In this document: positions 27,032 to 36,100 of the stretch, piece after piece
How positions within the stretch are numbered: the stretch's first letter is position 1
Layout: the number at the start of each line of letters is the position of its first letter
Source: Humibacillus sp.
GTDB taxonomy: Bacteria; Actinomycetota; Actinomycetes; Actinomycetales; Dermatophilaceae
Reading direction: 5' to 3'
Length of the DNA: 38,372 bases
Assembly: GCA_030452985.1 (NCBI GenBank)
Contig: JAKDLG010000030.1
Span: 1-38,372, forward strand
The notes under the pieces: model-generated
The model's database searches: none
Told to the model about the DNA's origin: nothing
The model's input: only the letters and a program-made list of their open reading frames with translations
Made by a program: the position numbers and the translations under genes

Positions 27032-28797
27032 CACCCGCCCCGGACCTCTCGCACTACCGCGGCCACGACCTCGTCGCGGGGCACCTCGCGGCGCTCGTTG
27101 CTACGGCGGTCCTTGATCTCGACCTTGCCCTCCGCCAGGCCCCGGCCGATGACGACGATGGTGGGCACGCCGATCAGCTCGGAGTCCTTGAACTTCACCC
27201 CGGGGCTGACCCCCTTGCGGTCGTCGACGAGCACGCGCAGGCCCTGCGCCTCGAGGTCGCGGGCGACCTCCTCGGCCGCGACGAAGACCGGCTCGTCCTT
27301 GCCGGTGGCCACGATGTGCACGTCGACCGGGCTGAGCTCGCGGGGCCAGACGATGCCCGATGCGTCGTGGTTGCCCTCGACAACGGCGGCAACGGCCCGG
27401 CTCACCCCGACCCCGTAGGAGCCCATGACGACGGTGACGAGCTTGCCGTTCTGGTCGAGCACCTTCAGACCGAGGGCCTCGGCGTACTTGGTGCCGAGCT
27501 GGAAGACGTGCCCCATCTCGATACCGCGGGCCGTCTCGAGCGTGTGCTCACAGTTGGGGCAGGCGTCACCGACCCGCACCTCGGCCGCCTCGATGGTGCC
27601 GTCGGCGGTGAAGTCTCGGCCGGCGACGAGGTCGAGCACGTGTCGGCCCGGCTCGTTCGCTCCGGTCACCCAGCGGGTGCCCTCGACCACGCGCGGGTCG
27701 AGCAGGTAGCGGATGCCGGAGGCGCCGTCGGTGCCCAGCGCGCCGGGGCCGATGTAGCCCTTGACCAGAGCGGTGTTCTGGCTGAAGGCGACCTCGTCGA
27801 AGGCGACCACCTCGGCGGGCTCCACCTGGGCGCCGAGCCGCTTCTCGTCGACCGCGCGGTCACCCGGAATCCCGATCGCGAGGGGCTCGCGGGTGCCGTC
27901 AGGGTGCTCGAGCATGACGATCACGTTCTTGAGCGTGTCACCGGCCGCCCAGGGCCGGTCGTCACGCGGGAAGCGCTCGTTGAGGTGGTCGACCAGGGTC
28001 TCGATGGTCGGGGTGGCCGGGGTGTCCTCGACGTGGGAGGCGGGCAGTCCGTCGAAGGGTACGGCGTCCGGAGCCGGCACCCGCACCGCCTCGACGTTGG
28101 CGGCGTAACCGCAGCTCGTGCACCGCACGTAGGTGTCCTCGCCGACCTCGGCCGTGGCCAGGAACTCCTCGCTCTTGCTACCGCCCATGGCACCGGCCAT
28201 GGCCTGGACGATGACGTAGTGGAAGCCGAGACGGTCGAAGATGCGCACGTAGGCGTCGCGGTGGAGCTGGTAGCTCTTGTCGAGCCCGGCCGCGTCGACG
28301 TCGAAGGAGTAGCTGTCCTTCATCACGAACTCACGCCCGCGCAGCACACCGGCGCGGGGCCTGGCCTCGTCGCGGTACTTGGTCTGGATCTGGTACAGCG
28401 CGAGCGGTAGGTCCTTGTAGCTGCTGTACAGGTCCTTGACCGTGAGGGTGAACAGCTCCTCGTGGGTCGGACCGAGCAGGTGGCCGGCGCCCTTGCGGTC
28501 GGTGAGCCGGAAGATGTTGTCGCCGTACTCGGCGTAGCGGCCACTCGCCTCGAAGGGCTCCTTGGGCAGCAGGGCGGGGAAGAGCAGCTCCTGCGCGCCG
28601 ATGGCGTCCATCTCGTCGCGCACGATCCGCTCGACGTTGCGCAGCACCCGCAGGCCCAGAGGCAGCCAGGTGTAGACCCCGGGGCTCACCCGTCGCACGT
28701 ACCCGGCCCGCACGAGGAGGCGGTGGCTCGGTACCTCCGCGTCGACCGGGTCCTCGCGCAGGGTTCGCAGGAACAGGGACGACAGGTGCAGGGCCAC
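27031..28797 (-). CDS. proS: prolyl-tRNA synthetase
   Basis: A 588-residue bacterial-type (long) ProRS that charges tRNA-Pro. [43 protein letters not shown] opens the class II catalytic domain; motif 2 is in [25 protein letters not shown]; the editing insertion (about 230-400) follows, with a CTSCGY segment at its beginning; motif 3 is [17 protein letters not shown]; and the anticodon-binding domain closes the protein. I chose the GTG at 28797, preceded by GGAG; the frame continues upstream only as antisense of the acetyltransferase gene. It keeps the conserved ispG-GNAT-proS neighbourhood, though other genes have entered between. Confidence 0.95.
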   Translation of the reverse strand: MALHLSSLFLRTLREDPVDAEVPSHRLLVRAGYVRRVSPGVYTWLPLGLRVLRNVERIVRDEMDAIGAQELLFPALLPKEPFEASGRYAEYGDNIFRLTDRKGAGHLLGPTHEELFTLTVKDLYSSYKDLPLALYQIQTKYRDEARPRAGVLRGREFVMKDSYSFDVDAAGLDKSYQLHRDAYVRIFDRLGFHYVIVQAMAGAMGGSKSEEFLATAEVGEDTYVRCTSCGYAANVEAVRVPAPDAVPFDGLPASHVEDTPATPTIETLVDHLNERFPRDDRPWAAGDTLKNVIVMLEHPDGTREPLAIGIPGDRAVDEKRLGAQVEPAEVVAFDEVAFSQNTALVKGYIGPGALGTDGASGIRYLLDPRVVEGTRWVTGANEPGRHVLDLVAGRDFTADGTIEAAEVRVGDACPNCEHTLETARGIEMGHVFQLGTKYAEALGLKVLDQNGKLVTVVMGSYGVGVSRAVAAVVEGNHDASGIVWPRELSPVDVHIVATGKDEPVFVAAEEVARDLEAQGLRVLVDDRKGVSPGVKFKDSELIGVPTIVVIGRGLAEGKVEIKDRRSNERREVPRDEVVAAVVREVRGG

Positions 28798-28826
28798 AGG
28801 GGCACTCCTTCGAGAGCGGTCGAGCA

Positions 28827-28850
28827 GGGGTTCGCAACCCCGGAAGGATA
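28827..28850 (-). promoter_or_regulatory. proS promoter region with hairpin
   Basis: On the minus strand TATCCT (28845-28850) fits a -10. Just downstream GGGGTTCGCAACCCC (28827-28841) is a perfect inverted repeat with 6-bp arms and a 3-nt loop, placed around the expected transcription start. It could be an operator or a 5' stabilising hairpin. Confidence 0.35.
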
Positions 28851-28890
28851 TCGGGCGACGAGTGGTGGCTGCCTCCGGCACCATGGTGGG

Positions 28891-29757
28891 ATGCCGCCCC
28901 GCTCGCTGACCTTCACCAGCACCACCGACCCCCTGGAGGCCAAGGCCTGGTTCGCCGGGCTGATCGAGCGCGAGCCGGCGGCGTTGAGCGTCATCGCCAG
29001 CGTGGTCGACTCCCTCGTGGTCGACCCGGAGCGGTTCGCCGACCCGCGCTGGTGGGCCGGCCGGGAGGGCGGGCCGGACGGCACCGTGGTGGCCGCCGTC
29101 ATGCACACCCTTACCCGCCCCGTGTACATCGGCTGGGCCACACCGGAGGCGGCCCGGCAGCTTGCCGAGCAGCTGGCGCGGGAGCAGCACGTCGCGGGTG
29201 GGGTCGGCGGAGACCGGGAGGCCGCGCTCGCCTTCGCCGACACCTGGGTGGCCGAGCGAGGGGGCCGAGCCGTCACGACGATGGAGCTCGGTGCCTTCGA
29301 CCTGCCCGCCGAGGCGACGCTCCCTTTCGAGGTGGCCGGCAACGCTCGACCGGCCGAGCCCGACGACGTCGACCTCGTTGACGGCTGGATGCGCTCGTTC
29401 CAGCTGGAGGTCGAGGCCGGCCACGTCGACCCGCCCGCTGTGCCCCCTCCCGGCTTGGAGCCGGCGGTGCGGGACGGACGCGTCCTGCTCTGGGTAAACG
29501 ACCACAGGGCGGTCTCGATGGCGTACACGTCGGTACCCAACGGCGGGGTGGTTCGCATCTCGGGGGTCTGGACCCCGCCGGAACACCGTCGTCATGGCTA
29601 CGCGAGCGCGGTCGTCGCCGACCTCAGCCGGTTGCAGTCGGAGGCCGGCTACCGGTGCCTGCTCTTCACCGACCTGGCGAACCCCACGTCGAACGCCATC
29701 TACCAGGCGATCGGCTACCGCCGCATCGGCGACCAGGTCACCATCGACTTCGGCTGA
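28891..29757 (+). CDS. GNAT-family N-acetyltransferase
   Basis: A 288-residue protein with a C-terminal GNAT domain (about 185-288): [26 protein letters not shown] holds the acetyl-CoA-binding R/Q-x-x-G-x-G/A signature (RRHGYA), and [24 protein letters not shown] is the usual C-terminal motif B. The N-terminal half (about 1-150) is a divergent acetyltransferase-like domain, a layout common in actinobacterial GNATs. The acceptor substrate is unknown. It is divergent from proS, 93 nt apart. The ATG has no ribosome site. Confidence 0.82.
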   Translation: MPPRSLTFTSTTDPLEAKAWFAGLIEREPAALSVIASVVDSLVVDPERFADPRWWAGREGGPDGTVVAAVMHTLTRPVYIGWATPEAARQLAEQLAREQHVAGGVGGDREAALAFADTWVAERGGRAVTTMELGAFDLPAEATLPFEVAGNARPAEPDDVDLVDGWMRSFQLEVEAGHVDPPAVPPPGLEPAVRDGRVLLWVNDHRAVSMAYTSVPNGGVVRISGVWTPPEHRRHGYASAVVADLSRLQSEAGYRCLLFTDLANPTSNAIYQAIGYRRIGDQVTIDFG

Positions 29758-29790
29758 GCCGACCGAGCTGTCAGCGCAACACCGGAGCCG

Positions 29791-30210
29791 TCAGCGCAGC
29801 ACCCCGGCCGTACGCAGCGCGATGCGGATCATCGGCCACTGCAACGGCAGCCTGACGACGGCGGCCGCGAGGTAGCCCCGCTTCTGGGTGCTGTGGGGGT
29901 CGCTGTCGAGGCGGGCTTTGGCCTGGCCGGCCGTGGTCACGTTCGCCGGTAGGACAGCGACCAGCAGGGCTGCGGAGGCGAAGCCGGCCGCCCGGCGCGT
30001 CGCACTGTGGAGCAGCCCCAGCCCGCAAGCGATCTCGGCCCCGCCGGAGATGTAGACCAGCAGCCGCCGGGCCGGGATGGAGTTCGGGACCATCGTCTGG
30101 AAGGTGTCCGGCCGCACGAAGTGCATGACCCCCGACGTCAGCAGCACGCCGGCCAGTGCCATCCCGTCCTTGCCGAGCCCCTCCGGTGCGGTTCGCTTCT
30201 CATGACTCAT
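29791..30210 (-). CDS. DoxX-like small membrane protein
   Basis: A 139-residue protein with about four hydrophobic segments: MALAGVLLTSGVMHFVRPDTF, LLVYISGGAEIACGLGLL, ASAALLVAVLPANV and AAAVVRLPLQWPMIRIAL. The pattern GVxHFxxPxxF...P...R, then SGxAEIxxGLGLL matches the DoxX/MauE-like family, thought to be involved in redox or quinone-linked membrane processes; the exact role is unknown. TAGGCT lies 7 nt before the ATG, so it probably has its own leaderless promoter although it follows the DUF4081 gene by 21 nt. Confidence 0.78.
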   Translation of the reverse strand: MSHEKRTAPEGLGKDGMALAGVLLTSGVMHFVRPDTFQTMVPNSIPARRLLVYISGGAEIACGLGLLHSATRRAAGFASAALLVAVLPANVTTAGQAKARLDSDPHSTQKRGYLAAAVVRLPLQWPMIRIALRTAGVLR

Positions 30211-30217
30211 GCACAGC

Positions 30218-30223
30218 AGCCTA
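30218..30223 (-). promoter_or_regulatory. leaderless -10 for the DoxX-like gene
   Basis: TAGGCT on the minus strand ends 7 nt before the ATG at 30210 and lies in the 21-nt gap after the DUF4081 acetyltransferase gene. No ribosome binding site is seen. Confidence 0.4.
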
Positions 30224-30231
30224 GAGCGGCA

Positions 30232-31077
30232 TCAGAGCAGCACGGTGGTGAACGTACCGACCTGCGCGAACCCGCACCGTTCGTAGGTGGCCCGCGCCGC
30301 CGTGTTGAAGTCGTTGACGTAGAGCGAGACCTCGTCGGCGAGCCCATCGAGCACCAGCTCTAGAACAGCGGCCATCGCCGGCACCGACCGCCCCTGCCCA
30401 CGCAGGCGTGGGTGCAGCCAGACCCCCTGGATCTGGGCGCACCCGAGGGCGAGCGAGCCGACGTCGGCCTTGAAGACGACCTCACCGCGCTCGACCTTCA
30501 CGAAGGTGTGGCCCTGGCGGATCAGCGAGGTGATGCCGGCGCGATAGCCGCGGTCTGACCCGAAGTAGGGCGGGTAGCCGATCTCCTCGGTGAACATGTG
30601 CGTAGCTGCCGGTAGCACGATCTCGACCTCGTCGGGACGGGCCGGGCGAATCTCGGGGTCGAGGTCGAGCCCGAGTCGTGACGGTCTGGTGGTGGTCGCC
30701 ACCAGCGGCTGCCGCGCACGCAGGGTGCGCGCCGGTCCCCAGGTGGGGCGGAGGCGGTCCCAGACGCCGTTGACCTGGTCGCTCGGGCCGAAGATCGAGG
30801 CACACTGACGGCGCAGCCGAGACACCTTCGCCGCGATCGCGGCGAGCCCGTCGTCGTCGAGCCCGACCGGCACCACGTTGGCACTCACCCAGGCGAGGCC
30901 CGCGAGCTCACCGTCACGGTAGTGACCGAGCACCGACCCCGGGCTGCTGCGTAGGGCGCCCTCGACGATGCGGGCGGCCGCGAACACGTTCGACGCCCGG
31001 TCGCGAGCACAGATCGCCAGCGCGGCATCGCGGTCGGAGACTGACAGCGGCCGCACCGGGGAGCGGGTGCGCAGCAT
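30232..31077 (-). CDS. GNAT acetyltransferase with DUF4081 domain
   Basis: A 281-residue two-part protein: DUF4081 (about 1-130, RPLSVSDRDAALAICARDRASNVFAAARI ... SANVVPVGLDDDGL) and a GNAT domain (about 140-281) with the acetyl-CoA motif GVWLHPRLRGQGRSVPAMAAVLE and SLYVNDFNTAARATYERCGFAQVG. In actinobacteria this gene usually stands between ispG and proS, which helps the call; its substrate is not known. TAGGCT 6 nt before the ATG suggests leaderless expression. Only 17 nt separate its start from the divergent phosphopantetheinyl transferase. Confidence 0.88.
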   Translation of the reverse strand: MLRTRSPVRPLSVSDRDAALAICARDRASNVFAAARIVEGALRSSPGSVLGHYRDGELAGLAWVSANVVPVGLDDDGLAAIAAKVSRLRRQCASIFGPSDQVNGVWDRLRPTWGPARTLRARQPLVATTTRPSRLGLDLDPEIRPARPDEVEIVLPAATHMFTEEIGYPPYFGSDRGYRAGITSLIRQGHTFVKVERGEVVFKADVGSLALGCAQIQGVWLHPRLRGQGRSVPAMAAVLELVLDGLADEVSLYVNDFNTAARATYERCGFAQVGTFTTVLL

Positions 31078-31083
31078 GGGCTC

Positions 31084-31089
31084 AGCCTA
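31084..31089 (-). promoter_or_regulatory. leaderless -10 for the DUF4081 acetyltransferase gene
   Basis: TAGGCT on the minus strand ends 6 nt before the ATG at 31077. It lies inside the 17-nt divergent spacer, so its -35 region falls within the coding start of the phosphopantetheinyl transferase gene. Confidence 0.4.
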
Positions 31090-31094
31090 GGGCC

Positions 31095-31799
31095 ATGCTG
31101 GGGTTCATGAGCCGCGTGGACGCCTGGATCGCGCAGGTACCCGATCACGTCGCACGGTCGGCCGAGCGGGGAAGGCTCGACGCGACCGAGAAGGCCCGCT
31201 TCGACGAGATCGCGCACGCGCCCACCGCGCGGGCCTACCTGGCTCTGCACACGCTCGCCCGCCAGGTCGTGGGGAGCATCATCGGCGCCCCCTCCCATGC
31301 CGTCCGGTTCGACCGAACGTGCCCTGTGTGCAGGCGCCAGCACGGTCGCCCCACGGTCGGTGACCATCCCGAGCTGCATGTCTCCCTCTCACGCACGACC
31401 ACCCTGGTCGCGCTCGCGGTCACCAGCGTGGGCCCGGTCGGCATCGACGTGGAGGAGGTGGGGGCCACTGCCTTCGCCGGGTTCGGCGAGGTCGCCCTGC
31501 ACCCGGTCGAGCGGGCGTCCGCTCACCTACCCCCCGAGGGGCAGAACCGGGCCAACGCGACGGCGTGGGTGCGTAAGGAGGCGGCGCTCAAGGCCATCGG
31601 GACCGGGCTGCGCACCGACCCGGCCACCGTGCTGACGCCGCCCACCGGCATCCCGACCGTGATCGTGCCGGGCACCGGGCCGGTGACCGTCACCGACCTC
31701 GTGCTCCACGGTCGAGCTGCTCGCACGCACGTCGCGGCGCTGGCCGTGGAAGGCGACCCGACCCAGGTTGTCGTGCACACCGAGGAGCCGTCGCCCTGA
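31095..31799 (+). CDS. 4'-phosphopantetheinyl transferase (Sfp type)
   Basis: A 234-residue Sfp-type enzyme that moves phosphopantetheine from CoA to a serine of carrier proteins. The Mg/CoA-binding motif GPVGIDVEEVG (Asp118, Glu120) and the catalytic W-x-x-KEA motif (WVRKEAALKAIGTGL, Trp158-Lys161-Glu162) are intact; HVSLSR is the typical first motif. The nearest carrier domain is in the Pls-like synthetase at 33138-37064, its likely client. An in-frame ATG at 31107 (MSRVDAW) is an alternative start, with CATGCT 7 nt upstream. It converges on the M1 peptidase gene with 4 nt between stops and no visible terminator. Confidence 0.87.
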   Translation: MLGFMSRVDAWIAQVPDHVARSAERGRLDATEKARFDEIAHAPTARAYLALHTLARQVVGSIIGAPSHAVRFDRTCPVCRRQHGRPTVGDHPELHVSLSRTTTLVALAVTSVGPVGIDVEEVGATAFAGFGEVALHPVERASAHLPPEGQNRANATAWVRKEAALKAIGTGLRTDPATVLTPPTGIPTVIVPGTGPVTVTDLVLHGRAARTHVAALAVEGDPTQVVVHTEEPSP

Positions 31800-31803
31800 C
31801 GGT

Positions 31804-33141
31804 TCAGGCGTGCGTCGCGGCCGGTAGCAGCGGCAACGGCGTGCGCCACAGCCACGCGTCGAGCAGCTCGTGCACCGCCGGGCGGTCGTCGTGGGCGACC
31901 ACCAGGTCGACGAAGCCGGCGGTCGACACCGAACCGTGCTCGTAGGTCGCCACCCAGGCCCGTACGAGCGCGAAGAAGGTGTCGTCGCCGAGCTGCCGTC
32001 GCAGGGCGTGCAGCGCCAGTGCTCCCCGCTTGTAGACGCGGTCGTCGAACATCAGACGGGGGCCGGGGTCGGCCAGCACAAGGGTTTGCGGCAGGGCCGC
32101 GAGCTGCGACCGGTGACCCTCGGCGAGGGCGTCGGCGCTCACCGCACCCGATGCCTCCGACCACAGCCACTCGGCGTAGCAGGCGAAGCCCTCGTTGAGC
32201 CAGATGTCGCTCCACGTGCTGATGGTCAGGCTGTTGCCGAACCACTGGTGGGCCAGCTCGTGGGCGACGAGCCGCTCCTCGGCGCCTCTCCCCCGCAGCC
32301 AGTTCGGCCCGAAGGTGGCCATCCCCTGCGCCTCGAGCGGGATCTCGAGCTCGTCGGCCGTCACGACCACCGTGTAGTCGTCGAACGGGTAGCGACCGAA
32401 GACCTCGGCGAAGAAGCTCATCATGCGCGGCTGGCGCTCGAGGTCGGCCAGTACCGGGGCCTTCACCGCGGCGGGGAGCACCACCCGCTGGGGAACCGGG
32501 CCGTCGGCGAGCAGCACCTGCTCGTACTGCCCGGCGTGCACCGCCGCCAGGTAGGTCGCCATGGGCCGGCGCTGCTCGAACACCCGCCGGGTGCGACTGC
32601 CGCGAACGCGCTTGTCGGTGAGGGTGCCGGTCGCGACCACCTCGTAGGGCGAGTCGCACTCGATGGCGATGCGGTACGTGGCCTTGCTGCGCGGGTGGTC
32701 GTTGCACGGGAACCACGTGGGCGCCCCGCTCGGCTGGCTCGCGACGAGCACGCCATCGTCGAGCTCCTCCCAGCCGACCTCACCCCAGGGTGAGCGCACC
32801 GGGGCGGGCGAGCCGGCGTAGGCGATGGCGACCCTGACCCGCTCGTCGGTGGCGAGCCGGTGGCGCAGGGTGACGTTGAGGCGTTCGCCACGGTGGGCCC
32901 ACTTGACCGCGTCGCCGTCGACGGTGACCTTGGAGACGCGCAGCCCGGCGAGGTCGAGGTGCAGCTTGGCCAGCGGGGCGAGGGCGACGACCTCGAGCAG
33001 CGCCTTGCCGCTGAGGCGGTTGCTCGACATCTTGTAGTCGAGGTCGAGGTCGTAGTGGGTGACCTCGAAGGCCACGTCACCGCGGCCGGGAACATAGGGA
33101 TCACCAGACGACACGGGTCGAGAGTATGCCGAACCTGTCAT
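31804..33141 (-). CDS. M1-family metallopeptidase
   Basis: A 445-residue M1 zinc peptidase. The zinc motif HELAH-x18-E is visible (His294, Glu295, His298, Glu317) in LVAHELAHQWFGN ... WSDIWLNEGFACYAEW, and an N-terminal beta domain precedes it. The exopeptidase motif GAMEN is replaced by PLEAQGM (268-274), as in a short actinobacterial branch, and the large C-terminal helical domain of aminopeptidase N is missing. No signal peptide is seen, so it is probably cytoplasmic. Its ATG overlaps the stop of the Pls-like synthetase (ATGA), strong evidence of coupled expression. It could trim or degrade the synthetase product; this is inference. Confidence 0.88.
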   Translation of the reverse strand: MTGSAYSRPVSSGDPYVPGRGDVAFEVTHYDLDLDYKMSSNRLSGKALLEVVALAPLAKLHLDLAGLRVSKVTVDGDAVKWAHRGERLNVTLRHRLATDERVRVAIAYAGSPAPVRSPWGEVGWEELDDGVLVASQPSGAPTWFPCNDHPRSKATYRIAIECDSPYEVVATGTLTDKRVRGSRTRRVFEQRRPMATYLAAVHAGQYEQVLLADGPVPQRVVLPAAVKAPVLADLERQPRMMSFFAEVFGRYPFDDYTVVVTADELEIPLEAQGMATFGPNWLRGRGAEERLVAHELAHQWFGNSLTISTWSDIWLNEGFACYAEWLWSEASGAVSADALAEGHRSQLAALPQTLVLADPGPRLMFDDRVYKRGALALHALRRQLGDDTFFALVRAWVATYEHGSVSTAGFVDLVVAHDDRPAVHELLDAWLWRTPLPLLPAATHA

Positions 33142-36100
33142 GGGCGTCCGATCGAGGTGCCGGATGCCGTCTCTACCGTCCCTGTTGTCTCTGCCGTCCA
33201 CGGAGCGATCGGGTTGCCGGTCCACCGGCTGCCGCTCGGCACCGACTCTCCGCGCAGCACGAGGGAACCGGGCCCGACCGTGGCGCCCTGCTCGATCGAG
33301 GCGGCCGGGAGGATGACCCCGTTGGGCCCGAGCGTGGCCCCCGCGCCGAGCGTGACGGTGTCCATCGACATGATGCGGTCGTGGAACAGGTGGGTCTGCA
33401 GCACGCACCCCCGGTTGACCGTGACACCCTCACCGAGGGTGACGAGGTCGGCCTCGGGCAGCCAGTAGGTCTCACACCAGACGCCATGGCCGATGTGCGC
33501 CCCGAGGGAGCGCAGCCAGACGTTGATCGCCGGGGTGCCGGTGGCGGTCCAGGCGAACCACGGGCCGGCCACCATCTCGACGAAGGTGTCGACGACCTCG
33601 TTGCGCCACACGAACGGGCTCCAGAGCGGGTGCTCGACCGCCCGGATCGGGCCGACGATGACCCACTTCGCGAGGGTGGTCACGGCGGCGGCAACCGCGC
33701 CGACCCCGGCGAGCACCACACCCGAGACCACGGCCGCCTGGCCCACCCCGAACTCGTCGACGACCCAGGCCAAGGCGACGAGCACGGTGATACCGAGGGC
33801 GAAGGTCACCATGACAGGCACGATGCGGCACAGCTCGACCAGCCCCCGAACCACCTTCAGCCGCACCGGTGGTGCAAAGGTGCGCTCGGCGTCGGCATCG
33901 CTCGACGCGCGTCTGAGGCGAACCGGTGGGCTGCCGAGCCAGCTCGAGCCCGCCTTCGACTTCTCGGGGGCCGCCGACAGCACGGCGACGAGCCCGTTCT
34001 TCGGCACGCGGCGCCCCGGAGCCGTCATGCCCGAGTTGCCGAGAAAGGCCCGCTTGCCCACCTTGGCCGGGGCGATCCGCAACCAACCGCCGCCCAGCTC
34101 GTAGCCGGCGATCATGGTGTCGTCGGCGAGGAAGGCACCGTCGGCGACCGTCGTCATCTTCGGCAGCAGCAGCACCGTCGAGGCCTCGACGTCGGCGCCG
34201 ATGCGGGCGCCGAGGGCGCGCAGCCACCACGGGGTCAGCAGGCTGGCGTAGATCGGGAAGAGCAGGGTGCGGGCCTGGTCGAGCAGCCGTTCGGTCATCC
34301 ACACCTGCCAGCCGACCCGGCTGCGCACGGGGTGGAAGCCCTCGGTGAGACCCAGCCCGAGCAGCCGCACGATGGCGATCGTCAGCCCCGCCAGCACGAC
34401 CATGGCCAGCACGGTGGCCAGTGGCACGGCGACGTACGCCGTGCGGGCGGCTTCGCCGTAGGAGGCGGCGTCACGCAGCCTCGCGGCGAGCACGAGCAGC
34501 CCCGGCAGCAGCGCGACCAGGGGCAGCACGGCGAGGCCGATCGACGACACCCCGTAGACCGGAACCCAGCCTGGGGCCCGCGGTGGGCGGGTCGACGGCC
34601 ACGTCGTCGAGGTGTTCGGGGCGATGACGACGGCCGGAGACCCGGCCACGGTCGTACCTCGGTCGACGTGGCCCAGCACTGTCGAACCGGCCTCGACCAC
34701 GCCACCGCGACCGACGTGAACGTCGGGGCCGACGGTGCTGCGAGCACCGATGGCCGCCTCGGCTGCGATGTGGATCTCGCCGACGTGGATGACGTCACCG
34801 TCCATCCAGTAGCCCGAGAGGTCGACCTCCGGTTCGACACTGGCGCCGTCACCGATCGTGAGCATCCCCGTGACCGGCGGCACGGAGTGGAGGTCGACGT
34901 TGCTGCCGATCTTCGCGCCGAGGGCCCGGGCGTAGACGATGATCCAGGGGGCGCCGGCGAGAGAGATCGCCCCAAAGGCCTCAGTGAGGCGCTCAGCCGC
35001 CCAGAGCCTCAGCTGTACCTGGCCCCCACGGGGGTAGGTACCGGGCATCACGCCGAGCAGCAGCAACCGGGCCCCCAGTGCTGACAGGCCCATTCGACCG
35101 ACCGGGGTCACGAACGCGAGCCAGCCCACGGCCAGTACCCACCATGAGACCGGCCTCGCCCAGGGCGCCAGGTCGAGCGCTCGGAGCAGCTCGGTGGCCG
35201 TCACGAGTGCGACCACCCACTGCATCCCTTTGACCGTGAGCAGCACGAGTGAGATGAGGGTCTGCAGCAGTTGGATAGGACGCGGGATGCGGCGGACCTG
35301 TCGAGCCGGTCCCTGCTCGCCGGCCGGCGCGAGCGAGTCGAGCAGGGCGGCCTGGGCCCCGAGGCGGGGGTGGGCGTAGAGGTCGGCCACCGTCACCGTC
35401 GGCGTGTGTGCTCGCAGCAGCGACACCAGCCGCGCGGCCGGTAGGCTGCCGCCCCCGTGGGCGAAGAAGTCGGCGTCGAGGGAGCGGATCGGGGCGCCGA
35501 GCACGGTGGTCCACTGCTCGGCGAGCCAGCGCGGCGTGCCGCGCAGGTCGTTGGGGCCGGCATCGGCCGCCTCACCGGGCAGCGGCCAGGGCAGGGCCGC
35601 CCGGTCGACCTTGCCCGAGGTGCGGGTCGGCAGGTCGTCGATGACGACCACCAGCGGCACCAGGGCGGCCGGCAGCTCGGCCCGCAACCGGCCGACGGCG
35701 CCGTCGTGGTCGAAGGATTCGGGGTCGGCCGCAACGACGTAGCCCACCAGGATCTGGCTGCCGGCCGGGGTGGACTTCACTGCGGCGGCCGCACCGGTCA
35801 CGCCGGCGAGCCCCTGCAGGGCGGCGTCGACCTCACCGAGCTCGATACGCCGGCCGCCGAGCTTGACCTGCTCGTCGGCCCGCCCCACGAAGACCAGTCC
35901 CTCGGGATCGTTGACGACGAGGTCGCCCGAACGGTAGGCCCGGGCCCAGCCCAGCGTCGGCATCGGCGCGAACTTCTCGGCATCCTTCCCGGGGTCGAGG
36001 TAGCGGGCCAGGCCCACCCCGCCGATGATCAGCTGCCCCGTCTCGCCGGGCGCGACGGGAGTCTCGGCGCTGTCGACGACGGCGAGGTCCCAGCCGTCGA

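Noticed and set aside
28798..28890. T-box leader for proS
   Set aside because: The gap is too short and has no T-box consensus; the only structure is a 15-nt inverted repeat.
28798..29595. 266-codon upstream extension of proS
   Set aside because: It is antisense to the GNAT gene. ProRS homologues begin at the chosen GTG, which has a ribosome site.
33126..35084. 652-codon plus-strand frame opposite the Pls-like gene
   Set aside because: Composition is His/Gly/Arg/Asp-rich, as expected from antisense of GC-rich code, with no domain.
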